Source: Tritrichomonas foetus (Eukaryota; Parabasalia; Tritrichomonadida; Tritrichomonadidae). From it: a stretch of DNA of 64,000 bases. Position 1 is the first letter of the stretch, and every line of letters begins with the position of its first letter. Below, piece by piece: positions 47,379 through 55,118 of this stretch. A program made the position numbers and the translations under genes. Below the pieces are notes generated by a model. It made no database searches. It was not told the origin of the DNA and saw only the letters and a program-made list of their open reading frames with translations. The stretch is from positions 1 through 64,000 of the forward strand of contig MLAK01000046.1 of NCBI GenBank assembly GCA_001839685.1, read 5' to 3'.

Positions 47379-47740
47379 GAATATTAAGAAGTAAAAGAAT
47401 ATTAAGAAGTAAAAGAATATTAAGAAGTAAAAGAATGTGAAGAAGTAAAAGAATGTGAAGAAGTAAAAGAATGTGAAGAAGTAAAAGAATGTGAAGAAGT
47501 AAAAGAATGTGAAGAAGTAAAAGAATGTGAAGAAGTAAAAGAATGTGAAGAAGTAAAAGAATGTGAAGAAGTAAAAGAATGTGAAGAAGTAAAAGAATGT
47601 GAAGAAGTAAAANGAATATTAAGAAGTAAAAGAATATTAAGAAGTAAAAGAATATTAAGAAGTAAAAGAATATTAAGAAGTAAAAGAATGTGAAGAAGTA
47701 AAAGAATGTGAAGAAGTAAAAGAATGTGAAGAAGAAAAAA
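47379..47740. repeat. 18-bp minisatellite, about 19 units
   Basis: Unit GAAGTAAAAGAATGTGAA, with a variant ending ATATTAA. In order: two ATATTAA units (47388-47423), ten GTGAA units (47424-47603), four ATATTAA units (47604-47676, the first carrying an N at 47613 that makes it 19 long), and three GTGAA units (47677-47730). The open frames on the minus strand (Leu/Phe repeats) are produced by the repeat and are not genes. Confidence 0.97.
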
Positions 47741-47796
47741 GTAAAAATTATTTTGATTATCCTACTCTTTTTTATAATAAATAAATAGGCTTTGAT

Positions 47797-48061
47797 AACA
47801 AGTCTGCAATTCAACGTAGTATCTGCAACACAATCCCAATTGTCCATTCCGCGTCGAAGAGTTGCAAGAGATTAGCAACAGAATCTTTTTGAAAATTTTT
47901 ATTTTCACTTTCAAATAAATGTCTAAAGGATTAATGGGAAAAATACGAAGAGATATTTGCTGGTTCTTAGTGCCACTTGGACTTGAAAGAAGCGAATCGC
48001 CTCCACCGTGTTCACTCGCGAGGACTCCTCCAAAGGCCACATGAGTCGAAACAGTCTGCAA
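47797..48061 (-). pseudogene. GC-richer coding-like island, possibly frameshifted
   Basis: Minus-strand codons read THVAFGGVLASEHGGGDSLL, then ISLRIFPINPLDIYLKVK. After an A-run (CAAAAAG, near 47888-47894) a second frame continues DSVANLLQLFDAEWTIGIVL to TGA. One missing A in the run would join them. No ATG lies upstream; TATTTGCAG just before could be an acceptor site. Other frames of this segment are also open, so coding status and strand are uncertain. Confidence 0.25.
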
Positions 48062-48178
48062 ATATCACTTCATCTTGATCCCTTTTTATACATCAAATCA
48101 CATGAGCAAAAGAACTACAAAAGATTTATCAATATGCACATATAAAATTCAATGCAAACTTATTTTTAGTTTTTAGCT

Positions 48179-49111
48179 TTATGGTACGATCTTTGTGCCG
48201 CACTTTCCATCAAGTGCTTCAAGGCAGTGATCGAGTGATGTAATAATTGCTGGCTTGTTTGTCCTCTTGACGAACCTGATGCATGCTTGAACCTTTGGAA
48301 GCATTGATCCTGATGCAAATTGGCCTTGCTTGATGTATTCTTCCATTTGCGCAACAGTTTCTTCACGGAGTTCTTTTTGGTCTGGTTTTCTGAAGTTGAT
48401 CATTGCTTCCTTAACGTCAGTGAGGATCATGAATGCTTCAGAGTCGGTCACCTCAGCCAAAACGGATGCGCCCAAATCTTTATCGATAACGGCCTCAACG
48501 CCTTTGGTCATTCCGTTTTCGTCAATGACTGGGATGCCGCCACCTCCTGAGCAGACGACGATGAACCCGTTATTAACGAGGCACTTGATAGCATCCTGCT
48601 CGACAAATGATATTGGAACTGGGGATGGAACGATGATTCTCCAGCCGCGGCCTGAATCCTCAATCATGTTGTATCCCTTTTCTTTCTGCATTTGGTCTGC
48701 GACTTCCTTTGTGTAGAATTGGCCAATCGGCTTGGTTGGATTTTGGAATGCTGGATCCTTGGGGTCAACGTACGATTGTGTGACGATAGAAACCACTTTC
48801 TTTTGAATTCCTTCCTTTTTGAGGGCGCCTTCGAGCTCCTGCTGAAGCATTTCGCCGAGGAAGCCTTGCGACATGGCTCCACAGACGTGAAGTGGCATTG
48901 CGGGGATGGCCGGTTCGCTGTTTACGTTCTGAAGGAAAATGGCCCCACACTGTGGGCCGTTTCCGTGGGTGACGACGAGTTCATTTCCATTTTTGACGAG
49001 TTGGACGATTTGGGCCATGGCAACGCGGGCGGCCTGCTGCTGGTCTTCGAATGTACCTCTCATTCCGCGCTGGAGAAGAGCGTTTCCACCAAGTGCAATG
49101 ACGATTTTCAT
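48179..49111 (-). CDS. arcC: Carbamate kinase
   Basis: 310 residues, full length for the family. Motifs: MKIVIALGGNAL at the start, VVTHGNGPQCG (47-57) binding the substrates, PLHVCGAMSQGFLGEMLQQ, KPIGQFYT, GRGWRIIVPSPVP, VVCSGGGGIPV, EAVIDKDLGASVLA and SGSMLPKVQACI. It transfers phosphate from carbamoyl phosphate to ADP, giving ATP, ammonia and CO2: the last step of the arginine dihydrolase pathway, an ATP source in trichomonads and diplomonads. There is no targeting peptide, so it is probably cytosolic. Codons are GC-rich, indicating high expression. A TCACTT initiator lies 11 bases upstream of the ATG. The partner genes, arginine deiminase and ornithine carbamoyltransferase, are not in the window. 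Confidence 0.97.
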   Translation of the reverse strand: MKIVIALGGNALLQRGMRGTFEDQQQAARVAMAQIVQLVKNGNELVVTHGNGPQCGAIFLQNVNSEPAIPAMPLHVCGAMSQGFLGEMLQQELEGALKKEGIQKKVVSIVTQSYVDPKDPAFQNPTKPIGQFYTKEVADQMQKEKGYNMIEDSGRGWRIIVPSPVPISFVEQDAIKCLVNNGFIVVCSGGGGIPVIDENGMTKGVEAVIDKDLGASVLAEVTDSEAFMILTDVKEAMINFRKPDQKELREETVAQMEEYIKQGQFASGSMLPKVQACIRFVKRTNKPAIITSLDHCLEALDGKCGTKIVP

Positions 49112-49122
49112 TGTAGATAAAT

Positions 49123-49128
49123 AAGTGA
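49123..49128 (-). promoter_or_regulatory. Initiator TCACTT
   Basis: On the minus strand TCACTT precedes the carbamate kinase ATG; starting at its A gives a 15-base leader. Confidence 0.55.
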
Positions 49129-49684
49129 TATCATTTATACACGGCCAAATAAGACAACAAAAAGATCTAACGAAGACTTCAATTCATTTAGAAATTTTCA
49201 TCGTTTTATTTTGTGAGATTTCAAATCTCTGAATTTATTTCAGAAGCAAAGTTTTCAATTTGGGTGAAAAATAATCTTTCGGAATATTTTTATCACTAAT
49301 GTATTGAATTTAATCTACTGTGGAATCGGATTCATAAAGAAGAAATAATAGGGAAATTGGTGTAAAAAATTTGAAAAAGAAGAAATGTTTGTTTGAGATA
49401 AACGATGAATATCATTTTCTTATTTTCTTTTTTAGTTTTTCTTTAGAGGTATTCAATTTTATATTTCTTATCACAACGTTAAATGCCATCAAGATTCACA
49501 ACTCAAAAATTAATCAAAAAATGAAAATAAATAAATGTCATCAAGTTTGATTTCCTTTGATTTGAAAGACAGATATTCATCATTTTTAAGTTTATCTAAT
49601 AGATATACCGGAAAAAAAGGTTCTAGTGCATGTTGATGAAAATTTTTAAATATCACACAAAGCTCATAAAGAAATCGACTAAAA
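49129..49684. other. Intergenic with a coding-like remnant
   Basis: Minus-strand frame 49510-49680 reads RFLYELCVIFKNFHQHALEP and LLDKLKNDEYLSFK to a stop, which looks like a 3' gene fragment, but upstream it runs straight into the 19-bp tandem repeat. No start of its own. Not called as a gene. Confidence 0.3.
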
Positions 49685-49779
49685 CATAAATACAAAATGA
49701 AAGCATAAATACAAAATGAAAACATAAATACAAAATGAAAATATAAATATAAAATAAAAGCATTAATACAAAATGAAAA
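49685..49779. repeat. 19-bp tandem repeat, five units
   Basis: Unit CATAAATACAAAATGAAAA with small changes, five tandem copies at 49685, 49704, 49723, 49742 and 49761. The fourth copy is the most diverged. It translates on the minus strand to a meaningless Phe/Ile/Tyr repeat. Confidence 0.9.
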
Positions 49780-49835
49780 CATAATCTTTATTAAACAAAA
49801 TTACATTAATATTGCTTCTCCTTGGATTCATTCAA

Positions 49836-50966
49836 TTATTTTTGATTGTTTCTCCTTTTCTTGAACCAAAGATAAGCTCCAACGCCGAAAGCTGCTAAAA
49901 TTCCAGTCACAACTGCCAAATCAACATAGCTTACGCCTGACCAGAATATGTTATTTCTATATTCATTCAATGTTTGCTCCGCCTCTGGAAGTTTCATCAA
50001 TTCAACCGCAATTTCATTCAATTTCAAACCAAGGTCAGTACAATTTGGTGCAGCCTCGTCATCAAGAAGATAAAGTTTGCCAAGTGTCAAAAATATATCA
50101 ACATCAATTCCATCAAAATTCTGAATGATAACTTTAATTTTTTCATTTTTAATTTCATTCTTCATTTCACATGTTGGCTCATTACTTGAATCTTCATTTT
50201 TTTCTGGATTTCCATCAAAACTTTGATCAGTTTCTTCTTTATGAAGATTTGAATAGTTTTGTAGGAGTTTGAGAAGTAAGCATTCTGCCAATGGAATACT
50301 TTTCAATGGTGAGTTTTTATTTATGAGTGTTTGAGCGAGCACGATTGTTGATTTTTCATCAAAATGTTGAAAAACTGCTGTTGCAAGCCAGTAAATAGTT
50401 AGTTCATTATTGCCACATTGATTATAGAATTTCCAAAGGTAAATTTGAGCATCAATTTGACCAAGTTTAGCTGCGTAAGTGAAAAAATCCAAAAAGTTCT
50501 GATTTTTGGTCATCATACAGAAAACCGCTATATAGAAAATTGAAAGAGGATCGGAATTAGCATCAAGGGTTATCAAAACCGGCATTTTTTTGCTTGGAAG
50601 AAATTTGACGTTTACGGAGCCGTCGGTTTCGTTTTCTGTTGAAGAAATTTGCGAAATTTGACACCACCACTTTCCGTTGATGGATGGGCTTTTAATGCTA
50701 TTTTCTGTAATTTGAATTTGAGATAATTTGCAGCGCTGAATGTTGAGTTCAATGTATCGACCGACATATTTCCACGTCCATGGCGAATCATGAAGACAAA
50801 CGTGGTGATGAACTTCAATTTTGCCATTATAATTCGATGCGAATTCGTTCCATTGTTTGAAGTCAATTTGACCTTGTGGAACACTTTTTTCGGTTATTTT
50901 TATGATTTTTTGTAATTCTTCGTTAATGTTGCCATTTAAATTTGAAACTTGATGAAGTTCAATCAT
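49836..50966 (-). CDS. C-tail-anchored membrane protein, Sel1/TPR-like
   Basis: 376 residues. Residues 1-130 are mixed, with the His-rich strand GKIEVHHHVCLHDSPW. Residues 150-260 are paired helices suggestive of Sel1/TPR repeats (FLDFFTYAAKLGQIDAQIYLWKFY, LTIYWLATAVFQHFDEKSTIVLA). An acidic linker follows. A single hydrophobic segment near the end (VDLAVVTGILAAFGVGAYLWF, about 346-366) is followed by KKRRNNQK. One C-terminal membrane helix with a short basic tail is the form of tail-anchored proteins, which in trichomonads include hydrogenosomal outer-membrane proteins; the ER is the other possibility. A TCACTA initiator gives a 15-base leader. Protein family otherwise unknown. Confidence 0.7.
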   Translation of the reverse strand: MIELHQVSNLNGNINEELQKIIKITEKSVPQGQIDFKQWNEFASNYNGKIEVHHHVCLHDSPWTWKYVGRYIELNIQRCKLSQIQITENSIKSPSINGKWWCQISQISSTENETDGSVNVKFLPSKKMPVLITLDANSDPLSIFYIAVFCMMTKNQNFLDFFTYAAKLGQIDAQIYLWKFYNQCGNNELTIYWLATAVFQHFDEKSTIVLAQTLINKNSPLKSIPLAECLLLKLLQNYSNLHKEETDQSFDGNPEKNEDSSNEPTCEMKNEIKNEKIKVIIQNFDGIDVDIFLTLGKLYLLDDEAAPNCTDLGLKLNEIAVELMKLPEAEQTLNEYRNNIFWSGVSYVDLAVVTGILAAFGVGAYLWFKKRRNNQK

Positions 50967-50977
50967 GGGGAAATTTA

Positions 50978-50983
50978 TAGTGA
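50978..50983 (-). promoter_or_regulatory. Initiator TCACTA
   Basis: Minus-strand TCACTATAAA upstream of the tail-anchored protein ATG; leader of 15 bases. Confidence 0.55.
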
Positions 50984-52034
50984 AATTTTAGGTGAAATTC
51001 TCAGGTGATTAATACCTGTAAATTGAATAATCTCTGTTTGATAAGGAAAACACAAATTTGATAATATAATTGGTTGCTCTATCTGATTGTTTCTTTTCAT
51101 ACTCCAATTAAATATATTATTTGAGGTATTCTTTATTTAATGATGTGGAAGAAAGTTTTTGTGCATGAAAAGTATATATGGTGCAACTTGAATATTTAAT
51201 CGGTCTTTCATCGAATATGATAATATGGAACTTCAATCTTTTATTTTTCTGCGTTAGAATATACATAGTTGATGAAACTATTCAATAAATCGAATATATG
51301 ATTATATTGAGATATCAGAATGTATTTTTCTTTAACCTAGATCTGTTCTCGAAACTTTTATTGAATATTATGCTAATTGAATGTGGGTGAACATCACCTG
51401 AATAATCAACTAGAGTATATGGCTAAGTGAAAACATTTTTTATATCTTTGGTAATTGTCATTGATGTGATGTCTTTGAAAATTGAGAATTTCTTGAAATT
51501 TGTGTTACCCTAAGCAAAAAGTGAATTTTGAAAAAGCTTGGCTCTTCAGAAAAATATACAGTTTTTGTGATAAATATGCTGGTTACTCTTTTTTATTCGA
51601 TTAAAATTGTTTAAATTCTTGCATACTTAAGAGGTGAGTCTCTCCAATATATACAGATACCCAATTTATTTAATTTTTTCAAACCCTGAGCATACGCGAG
51701 TTATAGCAACACTCATTAAATGTTTCATTAACATATTTCCATAGTAGAGCATAGAAAATGAATTTTACAAAATTGAATTTTTATTCAATTTAAGTTAATC
51801 TGATAATTTCATAAAACACACATATTTTGATTATTTTCTAATATCATAACTTTTAAAATTGTAATTAATTGTTTTAAATAACTATATACTTGTATTTTCA
51901 AAATATTTATATAATTCAACTCATATATCAAGATATGAATGTACACAAGAAAACTAATTCAATGCGATTTTTTATTGCTATACAATTTTAATTCACAATA
52001 GGTGAAATAAGGTCAAAATGTGATATAATTCCAA
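50984..52034. other. Long divergent intergenic region
   Basis: About 1.05 kb, AT-rich, with no frame of 60 codons or more, no RNA gene and no tandem repeat seen. Confidence 0.35.
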
Positions 52035-52040
52035 TCACAA
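52035..52040 (+). promoter_or_regulatory. Initiator TCACAA
   Basis: TCACAA one base before the ATG at 52042; initiation at A 52037 leaves a five-base leader. Confidence 0.5.
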
Positions 52041-52041
52041 A

Positions 52042-52749
52042 ATGCAAAATCGAATTCTCGCACTTATCTACAGAATTCTCGCGCTCGCTCAGATGGTCAT
52101 ATGCTTGTATGTCAATATGGGATTCTACTACGAAGGAAAGCTCAACACACACAGTTTATTGTTTTTCACCATATTATCAAATGTCTATGTAACTTTGCAC
52201 TTTCTTGCTTTAGTCATTATGACAATTGTCGACTTGTTTAAACGCGGCATTCGTGGCTATACAACTACGCACAGATTTATCAGAGGATCAATGAATATCT
52301 GCATCACGCTAACCCATTTAGTTTATCACTGGATTCTTGTTCCAGATTGCAGAAGAAGGAATCTCAGGGTTAGCCCATACTTTGAAATTCAATCATATCC
52401 AGATTTATCGGCACATTATTATTCCTGCCTTGTTGCACTCATTGATTACTTTTTATTCACTCCAAAGAACACATATACCTTGTTGGAACCAATTAAGTGG
52501 CTAGGCCCAGTTTTTGTCTACGCAGTTTTCGTCATGGTTCGACCATATGTTTCAGACACAAAAGTGACAGAATTATCACGTTATCCATATTTCTTTGTTG
52601 ATGTTGATATGTTTGGATATCCAAAAGTCTTCGCAATGATGTTTGGAATTTTTGTCCTTTTGACAATGCTTGGATATGTGTTTGTTGCTATTGATCGAGT
52701 CTCGTTCAGGAACGGAAAACTTACATGGGAAAAAGTTAAAAAAGATTAA
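52042..52749 (+). CDS. Pr6Pr/FAR-17a-like multipass membrane protein
   Basis: 235 residues with six hydrophobic segments at about 5-25, 38-62, 82-100, 125-140, 150-166 and 198-220. Signature-like features include LLFFTILSNVYVTLHFLAL in segment 2 (the FT..SN pattern), ITLTHLVYHWILVPD, HYYSCLVALIDYFLFTP, IKWLGPVFVYAVFVMVRPY and PYFFVDVDMFGYPKVFAM, the last two echoing the W..P..Y and YPFxDVxxxGY motifs of Pr6Pr and AIG1/FAR-17a-type proteins. Some AIG1/ADTRP relatives hydrolyse fatty-acid esters of hydroxy fatty acids; Pr6Pr itself has no settled function. Whether the catalytic Thr/His are kept cannot be judged safely. The stop lies in TTAAAATAAA. Confidence 0.7.
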   Translation: MQNRILALIYRILALAQMVICLYVNMGFYYEGKLNTHSLLFFTILSNVYVTLHFLALVIMTIVDLFKRGIRGYTTTHRFIRGSMNICITLTHLVYHWILVPDCRRRNLRVSPYFEIQSYPDLSAHYYSCLVALIDYFLFTPKNTYTLLEPIKWLGPVFVYAVFVMVRPYVSDTKVTELSRYPYFFVDVDMFGYPKVFAMMFGIFVLLTMLGYVFVAIDRVSFRNGKLTWEKVKKD

Positions 52750-53382
52750 AATAAACAAAACAGATAGAAACATTTCATTTTTTATTTTATAAAATGACAA
52801 TTGAAAGGGAAATATTGATTATTAAATGATTCAACTCATAATGTGTGATGATTTGAAACAGGTATTTTTATATCTTTGTCATTATTATGCCTATTCTATC
52901 ATTGACGATAAATATAAGGACTTTTCTCGATGTTTATGAGAGAAACCCCCAGAAAATATATCTTTAGTTCTTTAGTTATTTGTTAGCAAATTTATGAATA
53001 AATTAATAATATATTAATAAGTGATTAATAATAAGGAATGATTACATAATGATTCATCGTTTAAAAAGAAGAAGACAGCAAAATCATTGATAATAATCAT
53101 TCCATCATTAAGATCAATGATTACTTCGGATACGAATCAAAACGATATGTCTTGACAATACTGCACCAAAATCTCAAATCACAATCATATCAAGATTAAT
53201 AATAAGCCAGTTTCCACAACTTTATCTTAATTAAATAAGTCAAATTTGAAACAATAATCAATATATTTTTTTTGCAAAACAATGTTTCTAGAATGAATGA
53301 AAGAGAAATTAACTATTATTTACTCATAATATGAATAGCATATATAAAATATTACATGACTTATATAAATACAATATTTCAC
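52750..53382. other. Intergenic between convergent genes
   Basis: 633 bases, AT-rich, with short direct repeats of TAATAATATATTAATAAGTG-type sequence near 53002-53025. No gene seen. Confidence 0.3.
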
Positions 53383-54195
53383 TTACACTTCAGCTTCTTT
53401 TGGTGTTTTCTTCGAAAGAAGTAAAGGCTTCACTTCATCTTTATTGGAAACAATATCACATTGTTCTTGACGATTTTTGAGATACCAACAGCCAATTGTA
53501 GAATAGATTATTATCCCAATTAGCACTTCAACAAGTATAGTTACATCGAAAGAAATGCACTTTTTATATATAAGTTCATTTTTATGGCTGATGGGGGTAT
53601 TGAATGCATCAAATTTACATGATTTGAAACAAAACGAACAGATTCCCTTTGATCTGGTTTTCCGGACTGATATGACAATCGGATTTCTACCTTCTCGAAG
53701 ATCCATTTTGACTAAATATGGCCTTTTGGATAATATTGAGCATGATTTAGTCACCGAGGTGCAGTGATGTGACATCCGACCAGAATAATCGTAAAATGTT
53801 GCAGTTGAATGCTTATTTAGAGAAAAGTGGGTCAATAAATCGACTGGCGGGAAAATGTAATAAGTGCGATTATGGTTGAGTTTCAAGTCGGATTCGAAGT
53901 TCGGAAGCATTATAGTATTGGATTCATCGAGAATTATGTCTTGAATGCTCCAATAACAAAAATCGTAATATTGGAGGGATGGCGGCAGAGAAATGGAAAC
54001 TTCACCGTTTGATAAAATAAGGCTGGTTATATTTCGGAGTGAAATCGGTTTGGGGTCGAAATTCGCGTTGGAATAGGTGATATTGATCTGATTTTGAAGA
54101 TACTGCAGTCCGGTAAAAAGAACTGTTAGATTATAAAAAAATAGTGATATTTCATTGTTCGCATTACCTGAAGCGCAGAACCAGTTAAGATGCAT
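53383..54195 (-). CDS. Type I membrane protein, unknown; 5' end uncertain
   Basis: 270 residues in the uninterrupted frame. A strand-rich ectodomain with possible N-glycosylation sites (NIT at 38-40 and 55-57, NRT at 109-111) and five Cys in CTSVTKSCS and CSFCFKSC leads to a transmembrane segment (about 216-236, VTILVEVLIGIIIYSTIGCWY) and a 35-residue cytosolic tail. The frame's own N-terminus (MHLNWFCASGNANNEIS) is not a signal peptide. If introns at 54386-54241 and 54167-54103 are assumed, upstream exons from an ATG at 54490 join in frame and supply MIIIWAIGQIQLM, a plausible signal. Neither intron matches the strict trichomonad GTATGT/ACTAACACACAG pattern, so the start stays open. Family unknown. 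Confidence 0.55.
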   Translation of the reverse strand: MHLNWFCASGNANNEISLFFYNLTVLFTGLQYLQNQINITYSNANFDPKPISLRNITSLILSNGEVSISLPPSLQYYDFCYWSIQDIILDESNTIMLPNFESDLKLNHNRTYYIFPPVDLLTHFSLNKHSTATFYDYSGRMSHHCTSVTKSCSILSKRPYLVKMDLREGRNPIVISVRKTRSKGICSFCFKSCKFDAFNTPISHKNELIYKKCISFDVTILVEVLIGIIIYSTIGCWYLKNRQEQCDIVSNKDEVKPLLLSKKTPKEAEV

Positions 54196-55118
54196 TTTTC
54201 ATTAAACAATCTTTCTTTCAGATTTTGTAATCTTGTGTTTCTACAATTCAAATCAATAGTATTTTTCAATAGATGTTATTTGTGAAATACAAGAAAAATA
54301 ATTCAAAAATGAGCTTTTTGAATATCATATTCAATAAATCCAAATGACTGAGCAGGCAATATTGGGATATCTTCTTAAAAATATACCTGAAATTAGTTGA
54401 TTGAAATTTTGAATGTAATTTTATCGTCGGCCACCAAAAGCATTCAAATTTCATCAGCTGTATTTGCCCAATCGCCCAGATTATTATCATCGAAATACCT
54501 GGCTCAATCAAATGATTTAAAATGGCCTCAATATTGTTTTTTACTAGATAATATTAAAATGTAACTTTAATTATTTTTAATTTTATTATTTCGAAAAGAA
54601 AAGTTTTATATGCAAAAAATGCTCATTAAATTATAAATAAACAGTTTTTATTTTGTATAATCTTAGTATAGAATTTCTTTTGCCCATTTATCGACATGAT
54701 TTTTTTCCAATGAGTTTTGTTTATAGACATATCAAATGGGTAAATGTGATATGAATTAGCTGGCCCATTCGACATATTCGGCCATTGGAGGATGCTCTGG
54801 CGAGTGACCATTGCTCTTCCAAGTCGAAGTGACTGAAAGATCCAGAAAATTTCATATCACATTAACCCATTTGATTTTTTTTCTTTGAAATCTATCCATT
54901 TATCACTTCAATGAGTGAAATTTTCAGGGAAATCAATTAAATTTGTATGAGAAAAGTTCTCACTAGTTATTCTATCACTTATATGCAATAGCATGCAACC
55001 TTATGGATTCATTTTATGATTAAAAAAAAATAATTTGTAGATTCAATATTTCATGAAAAAGTACTCACATGATTAACATATTTATTGAATAACAAAAGAA
55101 TGAAGTATAGTTCACAAA
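54196..55118. other. Intergenic with possible upstream exons
   Basis: Holds the possible exons at 54387-54490 and 54168-54240 (minus strand), a TCATTTG initiator-like site just upstream on the minus strand, and a broken coding-like segment around 54660-54840 (MVTRQSILQWPNMSNG in one frame, VDKWAKEILY in another). No intact gene. Confidence 0.3.
54731..54875. repeat. 25-bp inverted repeat with 95-bp spacer
   Basis: 54731-54755 and 54851-54875 are reverse complements with one mismatch (core CATATCACATT..ACCCATTTGAT). The arms could form a large hairpin or cruciform, or record a small inverted duplication. Confidence 0.8.

Noticed and set aside
47329..47847. 172-codon minus-strand frame of Leu/Phe repeats
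   Set aside because: Produced by the 18-bp minisatellite and an N; simple-sequence translation, not a protein.
49510..49782. 90-codon minus-strand frame
   Set aside because: Its first third is translated tandem repeat. Only the last 55 codons look protein-like, and they have no start of their own.
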